Part shown: one piece after another, positions 44,903 to 54,960 of the stretch
How positions within the stretch are numbered: the first letter of the stretch is position 1
Layout: the number at the start of each line of letters is the position of its first letter
Source: Novosphingobium sp. PhB165
GTDB taxonomy: Bacteria > Pseudomonadota > Alphaproteobacteria > Sphingomonadales > Sphingomonadaceae
Length of the DNA stretch: 64,000 nucleotides
Reading direction: 5' to 3'
Assembly (NCBI RefSeq): GCF_004341845.1
Contig: NZ_SLVB01000004.1
Coordinates: 523,280 to 587,279 of the forward strand
The notes under the pieces: model-generated
What the model was told of the DNA's origin: nothing
Database searches by the model: none
Seen by the model: the letters and a program-made list of their open reading frames with translations, nothing else
Program-made: the position numbers and the translations under genes

Positions 44903-45412
44903 TCAGCAGGCGCGCATCGGCTGGGCCGGCATGCTGGGCGGAGCCACCAGCGGTTCGTCGTGCCGTCCATTGAACATGCGTGTCAGAGGGGCATTGCGGC
45001 GCTGCGTGGTCACGACCAGCGCTTCGACATCGAGTTTCTCGAAAAGCTGGATGCCGCAGGCACGTCCGTCGCTCCAGCGCACCTGACCGCGAAATTCCTG
45101 ATTGGTGGGCAGGCGCACGTAGACCATGTCGCCCGCATGCGGCGCGGTTCCGCGCAGGACGAGGCACATGCCGCGCTCCGAGACATTGCGGACGAGCGTC
45201 AACTCCTCCATCGGTTCCCCGCTCTTGCCCGTACCGTGATCGGCGATCAGGCTGGCACGGATCAAGGTGCGCAGTCGCGGTGCGCGCGGGTAGCGATGGC
45301 CGCGATCGTCGTGTTCGTCATCGGCTTCCGGCAGGAATGACGCGGTAAGCAGCTCGTCGTCGCTCATGCCCAGGATTGCGGCGTAGATTGCCATGTCCAG
45401 GCTGTTCCCCAT
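44903..45412 (-). CDS. PilZ domain protein
   Basis: A 169-residue protein. The c-di-GMP-binding signature is in YPRAPRLRTLIRAS (RxxxR region near residue 45) and RNVSERGMCLVLRG near residue 80 (xNxSxxG), followed by beta strands ending GIQLFEKLDVEALVV. A short helical N-terminal part (MAIYAAILGMSDDELL) precedes the domain. The start at 45412 has AAGGAGG five bases upstream. Cytosolic c-di-GMP effector; target unknown. Confidence 0.85.
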   Translation of the reverse strand: MGNSLDMAIYAAILGMSDDELLTASFLPEADDEHDDRGHRYPRAPRLRTLIRASLIADHGTGKSGEPMEELTLVRNVSERGMCLVLRGTAPHAGDMVYVRLPTNQEFRGQVRWSDGRACGIQLFEKLDVEALVVTTQRRNAPLTRMFNGRHDEPLVAPPSMPAQPMRAC

Positions 45413-45672
45413 CTCGGCCTCCTTGCAGGAGCGGCGGCCCCGGACATCCCTGTCGCAGGCGTCCATGAAGGCGGCTTGGCTTCTGTCCTGATGGAGCATG
45501 GGGGAGGGCGAATTCACGTCAATTTAAGCAAACGCTGCGCAGTTTCCTCATGCAAACGATTGGTGCCTTGTGCGATCCGGGGGTATGTTCTCCGGTCTGC
45601 GCGCTTGCAAATGTTGCATTCGCAGCATCTGCCCCTTGCCGCGCCGCGAAAAATCCTGACATGCTGTAGCAA

Positions 45673-47766
<2,094 letters not shown>

Positions 47767-47767
47767 A

Positions 47768-47810
47768 GACGTGGAGGTCTCGCTCAGAATTCGAGCGAGA
47801 CCTCCACGTC
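47768..47810. repeat. Perfect 18-bp inverted repeat at the rsh/DUF1905 junction
   Basis: GACGTGGAGGTCTCGCTC (47768-47785) and its exact complement (47793-47810) surround 7 bases. The right arm is the last coding stretch of the DUF1905 gene. It lies between two convergent genes and may end both transcripts as a stem without a T run. Confidence 0.8.
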
Positions 47811-48115
47811 GTCGCCTTCGGCAAGGCTCTCGGCGCGCCGCACGCTGGCCTTGACGGGCAATAGCCAGCCTCCGTCCGCCTTGCTGGGGAAGACCGAGGT
47901 GGCAAACACGGTCCCGCCGATCCGCGCCTTGACCTTGAGCGAACCGAAGCCGCGGGACTGCCCTTCAACCTTGCGCATCAGCGCCGTGCCCGAAAGCGCC
48001 TCACCAGCGGCTCCGTCGATGGTGAGAAGTGCCAGGTGCCGCCGTTCGCACCGCCAGTCCAGCGCCAGAGCGGACCGGTATGCGTGACATGCTCGGTATG
48101 AAGCGCGCCGGTCAC
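47784..48115 (-). pseudogene. DUF1905 protein gene, disrupted by a one-base deletion
   Basis: Two reading frames make up one DUF1905 protein. The first starts GTG at 48115 (VTGALHTEHVTHTGPLWRW then GGTWHF), the second runs from a Met in MRKVEGQSRGFGSLKVKA to DDVEVSLEF at 47784. Adding one base near 48024-48026 joins them as WHFLTIDGAAGEALSGTALM. The total of 332 bases is one short of 111 codons. The GTG overlaps the stop of the upstream cyclophilin-like gene (GTGA). It may be a real lesion or a sequencing error; the C-terminal 64 codons could still be made from the internal ATG. Confidence 0.7.
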
Positions 48116-49041
48116 GGCTTCACGACGCGGATCGGCACGGGCAGGTTGCAGATGTCCACGCCGCCGGCCGGCTGAATATAGAAATCGTCCTTCCGGTTGG
48201 CTCGCTTACCGGCGTAGGCGGCGAAGCTCTGGCTCTCGGTCGAAAGATATTCGTAGGGGGGCAGGCCGGGCACCTCGTCGCCCATGCGGACAGAGACCAG
48301 TTTCACGCGCTGCGCCGGGTCTTCATAGAAGCCCAGCGGTCCCGTCCCGCGCGGCAGGGCGGAGAGATTCTCGATGCCCTCGATCACGCGGCCAACCACG
48401 GCAACATTGCGGTCGAGCTGGCGCGGGGCATGCCCAATCACGGCATAAAGCTCGGCGCCCGTGCCGGCATCGGGCGAGAGATTGCGGCCGACACCCACCG
48501 CGCCATAGCAATGGATAGGCCAGATCGCCTGCAAAGACCCGGCGAACGGCCATCCGTCCCGGAACGAAGCCACCGAGGCATAGCTGTCCTTCAGCTTCGC
48601 ACCGGCGGAATAGGCCGCCACGACCGACTTATCCGCAACGGCGTAATCACCGTCCTTCATGACCTTCAGACCCGCCGGCAGTGCCTTCGCTTTTCCCGCA
48701 ACTTCGCCATCGGGATCGCCCCACTGCGCGACATAGTTATCCTGCACGCGCACGACGGCGATCCCGTCATACCAGCGCGCGGCCACAAGCTTGCGGATAT
48801 TGTCCACCCAACCTTGCGAGAAAGGCGCGGAAATCAGCTGGATCACCACCCGGCGCGGCTTTCCGGCGGCATCGGGTGCAAGGTCCATGACGAGGAGGTC
48901 CTTCGGCGCGATCCGGCGCCAGTCGGAGGCTGGGGAACTGGCGACGATATCGCTGGGCGTGAGCAGTTTCGGCGCCTCCGCAGCGATCGGCGGGGCGGAA
49001 AAAGCGGCGGAAAGCACGGCGGCCAAAAGGAATTTGCGCAT
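48112..49041 (-). CDS. Cyclophilin-type peptidyl-prolyl isomerase, exported
   Basis: A 309-residue periplasmic protein. The signal peptide covers about residues 1-21 (MRKFLLAAVLSAAFSAPPIA). The cyclophilin-like domain includes FSQGWVDNIRKLVAARWYDG near residue 75, YVAQWGDPDGE near residue 104, and later GYASVASFRD and AVGVGRNLSP-type segments as in bacterial PpiA-like proteins of this group. The isomerase motif is divergent. C-terminal PVPIRVVKP. It is just upstream of the DUF1905 gene with overlapping stop and start. Confidence 0.8.
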   Translation of the reverse strand: MRKFLLAAVLSAAFSAPPIAAEAPKLLTPSDIVASSPASDWRRIAPKDLLVMDLAPDAAGKPRRVVIQLISAPFSQGWVDNIRKLVAARWYDGIAVVRVQDNYVAQWGDPDGEVAGKAKALPAGLKVMKDGDYAVADKSVVAAYSAGAKLKDSYASVASFRDGWPFAGSLQAIWPIHCYGAVGVGRNLSPDAGTGAELYAVIGHAPRQLDRNVAVVGRVIEGIENLSALPRGTGPLGFYEDPAQRVKLVSVRMGDEVPGLPPYEYLSTESQSFAAYAGKRANRKDDFYIQPAGGVDICNLPVPIRVVKP

Positions 49042-49116
49042 GAGTGGGTCTTGGCATGCTAGGAACGCTTGCGAAAGCCCGCATCCCACGCTAGGGCGCG
49101 CGTCTCCAGTGCATGC

Positions 49117-49207
49117 GGAGCGGTGGCCGAGTGGTCGAAGGCGCTCGCCTGGAAAGTGAGTATACGCCAAAAGCGTATCGAGGGTTCGAATCCCTCCCGC
49201 TCCGCCA
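49117..49207 (+). tRNA. tRNA-Ser (GGA)
   Basis: A 91-base class II tRNA. The acceptor stem GGAGCGG pairs with CCGCTCC, with discriminator G and an encoded CCA (49205-49207). The anticodon stem CTCGC/GTGAG holds the loop CTGGAAA with anticodon GGA. The long variable arm TACGCC-AAAA-GCGTA and the T arm GAGGG-TTCGAAT-CCCTC are complete. An integrase gene begins 137 bases downstream, so the 3' end is probably the attachment site. Confidence 0.97.
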
Positions 49208-49343
49208 CTGGCTGATCCAGCCAAATCCAAAGCGAATCAAAAAAGCTCCACGTTCCTAGAGCGTTACGAGCGATTCGCGTCCCCACGCGTCCTTCTCTGT
49301 CCATCGGTGACCGATTGGTAACTTGATAAGAAGTGTGGGAAAA

Positions 49344-50555
49344 ATGGCTATGGGAAAACTCTCTGCGGCAGCTGTGAAATCCATTACCCGCCCCGGCCGA
49401 TGGGGCGACGGCGACGGTCTCTTTCTGGTCGTGCAACCAAGCGGGACCAAGAGCTGGCTGTGTCGGGTCCAAAAGAACGGCACGCGCCGCGATTTCGGCC
49501 TCGGCAGCGCGACAAAGGTCCCCCTCGCGCTGGCGCGCGAGCGAGCCGCCGAAATTCGCACCTGGGTGGAGATGGGGCTCGATCCGATTCTCGAGAGACA
49601 AAAAGCGGAGGGCGTTCCGACCTTTCGACTAATGGCTGGGCAGGTGATAGCGGCGCTTCGCAAGACCTGGCGAAACGAAAAGCACGAAGCCCAGTGGATG
49701 ACGACGCTCGAGGTCTATGCCTTTCCGCGCCTCGGGAACGTGAAAGTCAGCGAAATCACCGGGCCCATGATTCGCGAAGTGCTGATGGCAATCTGGCTCT
49801 CGAAGCCGGAAACGGCCCGGCGCGTCCGGCAGCGTATCGGCACCGTGCTGGATTGGGCCTATGCCTCAGGGTACCGGGATAGCGAAGCGCCGATGCGGGC
49901 GATCTCCAAGGGCCTGCCCCGGCAGCCCAAAAAGGACAATCACTTCGAGGCCATGGATTATGACAGGGTGCCTGCGTTCCTAGTCAAACTTAGCGCGCGC
50001 GAATCGTACGGTAGATTCGCATTGCACTTTGCCATCCTGACGGCGGCCCGGTCCGGCGAGGTGCGAGGCGCCACCTGGGACGAGATCGATCTGGAGGCGA
50101 AGCTCTGGACGATCCCCAAACAGCGCATGAAGGCGCAGCGCGAGCACGTGGTGCCGCTCTCCACACCCGCAATCCGGATTCTTGAGCGATGCGCCGAATT
50201 GCGCCATCCGCGCTGCCCGCTTCTGTTTCCGGGCCTTCGGCGCAATGCACCGCTTTCCAATATGACCCTAACCCAGCTCCTCAGGGACATGAAGCAGACC
50301 TGCACGGTTCACGGATTTCGCTCGTCCTTCCGGGACTGGGTCAGCGAAGAGACCCAGCATCCCGGAGATGTCGCCGAAGCCGCGCTGGCGCATCTCGTGA
50401 AGGACAAGACCGAAGCCGCCTACCGGCGCGGCAATCTGCTCCAGAAGCGGCGGATCATGATGGATGATTGGGCCGCGTTCTGTTGTCAGAACGATAGTGG
50501 CAGATTGGATGCGTCCGCTTCCGCCAGCGAAAGTGATCTGGATCACGAAGAGTGA
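49344..50555 (+). CDS. Tyrosine-type site-specific integrase
   Basis: A 403-residue phage/ICE integrase of the P4 type with an N-terminal arm-binding domain (WGDGDGLFLVVQPSGTKSWL near residues 20-39). The catalytic residues are Arg236 in TAARSGEVRGATW, His323 and Arg326 in VHGFRSSFRDW, His350 in ALAHLVK and Tyr360 in TEAAYRRG. All are present, so it may be active. It sits 137 bases from tRNA-Ser, the usual position for an integrase that uses the tRNA 3' end. ATG 49344 preferred; TTG 49323 is an alternative. Confidence 0.95.
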   Translation: MAMGKLSAAAVKSITRPGRWGDGDGLFLVVQPSGTKSWLCRVQKNGTRRDFGLGSATKVPLALARERAAEIRTWVEMGLDPILERQKAEGVPTFRLMAGQVIAALRKTWRNEKHEAQWMTTLEVYAFPRLGNVKVSEITGPMIREVLMAIWLSKPETARRVRQRIGTVLDWAYASGYRDSEAPMRAISKGLPRQPKKDNHFEAMDYDRVPAFLVKLSARESYGRFALHFAILTAARSGEVRGATWDEIDLEAKLWTIPKQRMKAQREHVVPLSTPAIRILERCAELRHPRCPLLFPGLRRNAPLSNMTLTQLLRDMKQTCTVHGFRSSFRDWVSEETQHPGDVAEAALAHLVKDKTEAAYRRGNLLQKRRIMMDDWAAFCCQNDSGRLDASASASESDLDHEE

Positions 50556-50623
50556 AAAAATCCCTGTAGACAGTGGGATAGCGCTTCACTTAGCCGTTTT
50601 CGAAACATTGAACGGGGGCTCAG

Positions 50624-51166
50624 TTGAAGAAAGCTGTTTTGGCGGTTGTAGCCGCGATCGTCGTCGCGGCCGGTGGCTGGTACTGGTTGTCGCCCGGTCT
50701 GGCGATGAAGGGGCTGCGCGACGCGGCGCTGGCGGGCGACAAGGACGAATTGCGCGAGCGTGTCGATTTTCCGGCCATTCGCGAATCCTTGAAGAGCCAG
50801 ATGCGCGCGATGGTGACCGCCGAACTGGCGAAGGAGAAGGACAATCCCTTCGCCGCGATGGGCATGGCTTTTGCGGGCGCTATCATCGATCCCATGATCG
50901 ATGGTGCCGTTTCGCCCGAAGGCATCAAGGTCATGGTCGAAAGCGGGAAGATGAAGACTCCGGGGCAGCCGGTAGCCGATCAGACCAAGGGTGAAGAGGC
51001 CCAGTGGCAGATCGAGCGGCGAGGGCTGGACCGCTTCACGGCGCATCCGAAGGCACGGGACGGCGAAAAGGCGCCGACGCTCATCTTCAAGCGCGATGGC
51101 CTGGGATGGGAGCTGGTGGATATCGAAGTGCCTGCGCCGGCAGACAAAACGCAGGCGGGCAATTGA
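50624..51166 (+). CDS. DUF2939 family protein
   Basis: A 180-residue protein with an N-terminal hydrophobic anchor (AVLAVVAAIVVAAGGWYWL, about residues 4-22). The body LAMKGLRDAALAGDKDELRERVDFPAIRESL matches the DUF2939 pattern, and FKRDGLGWELVDIEVP is near the end. Unknown function, probably periplasmic side. It starts with TTG at 50624, GGGGG about six bases upstream. It follows the integrase but its codon use looks like the core genome. Confidence 0.72.
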   Translation: MKKAVLAVVAAIVVAAGGWYWLSPGLAMKGLRDAALAGDKDELRERVDFPAIRESLKSQMRAMVTAELAKEKDNPFAAMGMAFAGAIIDPMIDGAVSPEGIKVMVESGKMKTPGQPVADQTKGEEAQWQIERRGLDRFTAHPKARDGEKAPTLIFKRDGLGWELVDIEVPAPADKTQAGN

Positions 51167-51305
51167 TGCGAGGCGCCTCGGCGTAGCGTTTGCCAGCTTA
51201 TTGGATTGGGCGGAGGGGCGGGAGCGTTTCGGTGTTCCCGGCCTCGCTTCGCCCCCGTCTTCTCCAGATGCCAGAACCTTCGAGCCGATCTTTGTAGAAG
51301 ATCGC

Positions 51306-51701
51306 TTATGCCGCGTGCTTGGCTGCTGCCGCGTATCTCGAAGCCGGTTTGCTCTCTTGTCGCGCGGATTGGCTCGTGCAGGACAGCACGCGAAATGTGT
51401 ATTCGCCGGTCTCGTGGGTATCGAGGCCGAGACAGGCCTGTTTTCCGTCGGACAACTGCGTGAGCAGCCTGTTTATGACGGAAGGCGGAAGGATCATGTC
51501 GACTTCCACGCGGTCCTCATAGACCCGGCCGATACCGAGAGTGTCCGGACTTCTGAATACGGTGCCCGGCTCGTTCAAATATAAGCGAACTTCCGCCCCT
51601 GTTCGGACCCATGGGTTCGAAGAGGTGTCGTCTGCGACCTGCCCGAGAAGCTCGCCGTCGGCAAGCCGCTCGATCCTGATCTTCAAATCCGCTCCGTTCA
51701 C
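51306..51701 (-). CDS. Hypothetical protein
   Basis: A 131-residue soluble protein. It starts with GTG at 51701, with GAGGGG seven bases upstream, reading VNGADLKIRIERLADGELLG. The middle has RTGAEVRLYLNEPGTVFRSP and RVYEDRVEVDMILPPSVIN. No domain recognised; alternating beta-type sequence with a Cys-bearing tail (CLGLDTHETGEYTFRVLSC). A longer start at 51734 is possible. No function assigned. Confidence 0.55.
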   Translation of the reverse strand: MNGADLKIRIERLADGELLGQVADDTSSNPWVRTGAEVRLYLNEPGTVFRSPDTLGIGRVYEDRVEVDMILPPSVINRLLTQLSDGKQACLGLDTHETGEYTFRVLSCTSQSARQESKPASRYAAAAKHAA

Positions 51702-51983
51702 TTTTATTCCCCTCGATTCGTCGCCATAATACACCCGCTCATCGCAATATTAAATGTGTCATTATTTGCGATAAGGGACTATTCAGGCTCGATTTCCTGA
51801 GGGGCGCTTCGTTTTTTGCGCGGAAAATTTGCAGCAAAATGGTCGGGAGCAGCGATCAGCATGGCTGATTCGTTCGCGATCTGGATGCAGAGGAAATGTT
51901 GCAGGACTCGCCTCTAGCGAAGCGGCTTGGGCTGCGGAAAGAAGCTTGCTGAGTGGCCGTCGGAGTTCCTGGGCCCCGCTGTG

Positions 51984-52157
51984 TCAGTGAGGGTGCGCCT
52001 CGTCCCTGCGCCACACGCCCTTGCGCAGACGCTTGATGCTCGTGCCGCAGCTTGCGCACGTGCTCAGATAATGGCCCGAGATGTCCCATTTGGCATCATG
52101 GCGAACGGGCTCGTGACGGTTCAAAAGGCATCGCACTGCCTGCGGGAACATCTGCAT
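51984..52157 (-). CDS. 57-aa CxxC protein, copy 1
   Basis: A 57-residue protein starting MQMFPQAVRCLLNRHEPVRH, with CASCGTSIKRLRKGVWRR at the C-terminus. A Cys pair (CASC) plus the single Cys near residue 10 could bind a metal. It is a paralog of the gene at 57091 (about two thirds identical), in the opposite orientation. AAAGGA is six bases upstream of the start. Function unknown. The basic tail KRLRKGVWRR suggests nucleic-acid contact but is not proof. Confidence 0.65.
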   Translation of the reverse strand: MQMFPQAVRCLLNRHEPVRHDAKWDISGHYLSTCASCGTSIKRLRKGVWRRDEAHPH

Positions 52158-52884
52158 GCGACTATCCTTTCGAGACATTCTCAAATAGCTCCGACGCGGA
52201 TTTCTGCAGAGCGATCAGCGTCGGCCTGTAAGCTGAACAAATTTAACATTAACACAAGGTTACAATTTGCTGCAGTGCAAAATTTCTGACTGAAAACCCG
52301 CAAATCGATTCGTCTAAAGATCACCCTTAATGGGTATTTTGATGACAAGTTTTTGGCGAGATTTCGGTTCCACAGTCTGGCGGATGAGTCCAACAGGTGG
52401 TCTCTTTCTTCCAAAGCGGAGGGGGGGCAGGACTTCGGCTGTCGGTAAGCCGGGACGTTTTCATCCATGCCCCTCTGCAGGCCTGCCGACCCGCCAAGTG
52501 ATCCGAGGGCAGCGCAGGGATCTGCTCAATCGGACGCGCTTCGGCGATGCGGCCGAGTCCGCCCATGACTGTACCTTCGGGATCAGAGATCCGTCGCCGA
52601 TGACGAAGTAGGCATGGCCATCGATTGATGGGCGGCCATCGGAAAGCCGGTCCTGATTGCTCACTTGCTGAGACCTCGAGAGTTACGAACGTCGGACATC
52701 AGGAATTCTCCAGCGTCAGGAGGCAGGCCGTCACAGGCGTGTGCGGCGCCAGCGCCAGGTGGCGATCGACGTGGACGATCCCGGTGTCGGCAAAGATTAT
52801 TTCGGCAACATCGAACCCATGTTCTGGAAATGCTGCGATGAAAGCCTCGGCGGCGGCTATGTTAATACGCGTAAAAAGTCGATC
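52158..52884. other. 727-base region without a supported gene
   Basis: Several open frames on both strands cross this stretch but none shows a ribosome site with coding character. The DNA is AT-richer than the core genome. The minus-strand part around 52699-52870 reads INIAAAEAFIAAFPEHGFDV and later LALAPHTPVTACLLTLENS, which has some protein-like look and may be a fragment of a degraded gene. A short homopolymer (seven G) lies near 52421. Confidence 0.35.
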
Positions 52885-53028
52885 ATGGGACGACCGAAGG
52901 TCGGCAGCGAAGAAGTGAGCGTGCGGATGAACCGCGCTCAACTTGACGCGATTGATGCTTGGCGCGCATGTCAGGACGGCCAGATCGGGCGCCCTGAGGC
53001 AATCCGTCGACTGGTTCGCAAGGCCTGA
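52885..53028 (+). CDS. Ribbon-helix-helix protein
   Basis: A 47-residue protein: a basic start MGRPKVGSEEVSVRMN, then AQLDAIDAWRACQ and GRPEAIRRLVRKA. This is the ribbon-helix-helix pattern of small CopG-like DNA-binding proteins, often antitoxins or plasmid regulators. The start could be further upstream in the same frame (52741). The next gene begins 13 bases after the stop, so a two-gene unit is likely. Confidence 0.65.
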   Translation: MGRPKVGSEEVSVRMNRAQLDAIDAWRACQDGQIGRPEAIRRLVRKA

Positions 53029-53041
53029 CGCAGGGGGGAAT

Positions 53042-53299
53042 ATGAGAATTGTTGATTTAATTGGTACGTTTGATCGCATTTTGGCCGATGCTGAAAGCAA
53101 CGGCACGAATGTTATCGAGCTTCGCATTCGCAACGCGCATTGGGCCGAAATCGGTGAATACATGGACAATTCTGACGAATATGACGTCAGTGAATGGCTT
53201 ACTATGCACTACCGTGGCGTTCCGATCGGCTTCAGTGATCTGAAAGACAACGAAATGGTTGTTTCCGTTTATGGGGACGGTGCCGTGTCGGCTGAATGA
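53042..53299 (+). CDS. Hypothetical protein next to an RHH gene
   Basis: An 85-residue acidic, soluble protein: MRIVDLIGTFDRILADAESN, then LRIRNAHWAEIGEYMDNSDEYDVSEW and YRGVPIGFSDLKDNEMVVSVYGD. Base composition is clearly lower in G+C than in the core genes. The start has GGGGGGA close upstream and follows the RHH gene by 13 bases. No similarity recognised. By position it could be a partner of the RHH protein, but its acidic, non-basic character does not look like a typical RelE-type toxin. Confidence 0.6.
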   Translation: MRIVDLIGTFDRILADAESNGTNVIELRIRNAHWAEIGEYMDNSDEYDVSEWLTMHYRGVPIGFSDLKDNEMVVSVYGDGAVSAE

Positions 53300-53389
53300 A
53301 AACTTGATCCGCCGGGGCAGGAGCCGCGGCGGATCGTTAGACACTTTTGTGGCAATGGATTGAACCATCGGGCTTTCTCTGCAGGGCCC

Positions 53390-54190
53390 CTAAGCCTGAG
53401 CGAGTGCTTCTACCATTTCGACGTCCACACGGTGAGACTTCCACCTCACCACGCTGTCTGCCATTCCTTGGGGGACGCAAGCGCCAAAGACTAGAAAAGC
53501 GCCCGCAACCTGAGCAGTGAACCCGAATAATCCACTGTCAGCACGATGACCCCAGACGTACGTGAACTGGTCTCCGATGTCCGTGTTGCGGCGGTTGGTC
53601 GTCCTTAGATCGGGAAACAGTTCCATTGCTGCCTGAGCAACTTCGACCGATTTGGGATCAGCAATCGGAAGCCAAGCTGTCCCTATATCGAATTCAAGCG
53701 GGAGCGGGCTGCCGATTTCCTTGTAGTAAAGTGCACAGGTGAGGCGCCGGGTGAACAACTCCATCGGTTTGGTCATTTCAGCAGGCAACTGCAACAACGA
53801 GACCTCGCTGTAGGTCAATCCGGGCGCGAGGACCATTTGCTTCGAGGCAAAATGGCGGCGCGCTTCTCTGACGTCCTGGGTCACGTTGGGCATAAGAGTG
53901 GGGTTGTTGTTTTTCACGCCCAGCACCAGGCGGCCGAGTTGTGCCAGATCAATGTCGCGATTGGATTGATCCGCAAGCAGCAGGTACAACGCGACCACCT
54001 GCTCGAGATTGCCAGCGCTGTTATTGCAGCGCTTACACGCCGGAAAACTGAACCCTTCGGGTCCTACTCGCCCGCGGAAGCACTCTCGCGATGGAACATG
54101 GTCCTCACTCTCAGTCGGATTTGATGCGCAGAAGTAGCAGGTCGGGTGTTCTGTCTTAAAGCGTTCCATCTTCTGTTTCTTCCGGCCCAT
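53390..54190 (-). CDS. HNH-like endonuclease domain protein
   Basis: A 266-residue protein. Residues 1-60 hold two Cys pairs (CYFCASNPTESEDHVPS and FPACKRCNNSAG) with the central EDHVPSRECF and CKRCNN, the zinc-finger form of the HNH fold. The remaining 200 residues are of unknown family. Such proteins occur among defence and mobile elements. It lies 52 bases downstream of the AbiV-like gene on the same strand, so the two may form an operon. Nuclease activity is an inference from the motif. Confidence 0.7.
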   Translation of the reverse strand: MGRKKQKMERFKTEHPTCYFCASNPTESEDHVPSRECFRGRVGPEGFSFPACKRCNNSAGNLEQVVALYLLLADQSNRDIDLAQLGRLVLGVKNNNPTLMPNVTQDVREARRHFASKQMVLAPGLTYSEVSLLQLPAEMTKPMELFTRRLTCALYYKEIGSPLPLEFDIGTAWLPIADPKSVEVAQAAMELFPDLRTTNRRNTDIGDQFTYVWGHRADSGLFGFTAQVAGAFLVFGACVPQGMADSVVRWKSHRVDVEMVEALAQA

Positions 54191-54242
54191 CTGGTCTCCT
54201 TAATTGACGCGGATATACGTTTCACCATGCAAGACGCCGAAT

Positions 54243-54848
54243 TCAGTACTTGTCCCGATCGCGAAGGATTGCTTCCTGAAACGGCGGCATGACCTCGTAA
54301 AGCACGCTCGAAACCATCATGATGATGTCATTTGCCAGCAGGGCTGATGCCTTCAATATTGTGTCCGACACCTGCTTGATAGTAGCGTGATCGATCTGGT
54401 CGCGCGTCCGCCCCTCCCGAGCGTTTGATTCATCCTCATAAAGCCCAAGCTGTTTTCCGCGATCAATATTCTTCGCAATCACTTCTTCGAAGAAGCGTCG
54501 CTCATCAGAATTAATGAAGCCTTCGGCCATTTCGGCCATAGCCAGGGCCTTCTGGTCCTCTGGGCCCAAGATCATGGCTTTGAAAAACGGCAGAAGTTTG
54601 TCGGCGATCAGTACGCAAGCGACTGCCCACTGCTTTTGGAGATGCCCGGTTCGATTTTGTCGCGTCGTCTCTTGCCCCAAATGCTGCCACCGCATCTGAA
54701 CAATCTTGCCGACCTCCTCCAACGCAATCACGCTGAGGACGTAAGCGCTGGGCAATCTATCGTTTGCCATCAAAAGCGTTGCATCTTCCACCAGGCGAGT
54801 GATGTTCTCCATCACCGGCTCGATCGTGATCGACTGGTCTTCGTGCAC
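54243..54848 (-). CDS. AbiV family abortive infection protein
   Basis: A 201-residue helical protein. The N-terminal block ENITRLVEDATLLMANDRLPSAYVLSVIALEEVGKIVQ is the AbiV family signature (the ALEExGK motif near residue 47). AbiV of Lactococcus blocks phage late protein synthesis. The GTG at 54848 has TGGAGGG just upstream; an internal ATG is at 54812. It lies in the island beside an HNH-like gene. Phage defence is an inference from the family; the sequence itself shows only the fold. Confidence 0.72.
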   Translation of the reverse strand: MHEDQSITIEPVMENITRLVEDATLLMANDRLPSAYVLSVIALEEVGKIVQMRWQHLGQETTRQNRTGHLQKQWAVACVLIADKLLPFFKAMILGPEDQKALAMAEMAEGFINSDERRFFEEVIAKNIDRGKQLGLYEDESNAREGRTRDQIDHATIKQVSDTILKASALLANDIIMMVSSVLYEVMPPFQEAILRDRDKY

Positions 54849-54877
54849 TTTCCCTCCAGAATTTTTTGATGGCCATT

Positions 54878-54915
54878 GCGGCGGATACACCCTCCGCCGT
54901 GGTAGCGGTGCAAAG
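54878..54915. repeat. 38-bp direct repeat, left copy
   Basis: About 32 of 38 bases match the copy at 56151-56188. Both contain the hairpin GCGGA-n5/6-TCCGC followed by CGTGGT and GCAAAG. It lies in the upstream region of the AbiV gene. The two copies flank the Gly-rich protein gene and the acyltransferase remnant. Confidence 0.6.
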
Positions 54916-54960
54916 TCGGCAGCTTTTGGCACGTTGGGTCTAACAGAAAAACCTCGAATC

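Noticed and set aside
49208..49343. Second tRNA or attachment repeat after tRNA-Ser
   Set aside because: Only a small hairpin (TGGCT-GATC-AGCCA type) is visible; no cloverleaf and no copy of the tRNA 3' end.
52330..52611. A 93-codon plus-strand frame in the island
   Set aside because: No coding character or ribosome site; overlaps other equally poor frames on the other strand.
52699..53169. A 156-codon minus-strand frame opposite the RHH gene
   Set aside because: The RHH protein on the plus strand has a recognisable fold and a good gene neighbour; only the distal part of the minus frame looks protein-like and may be a fragment.
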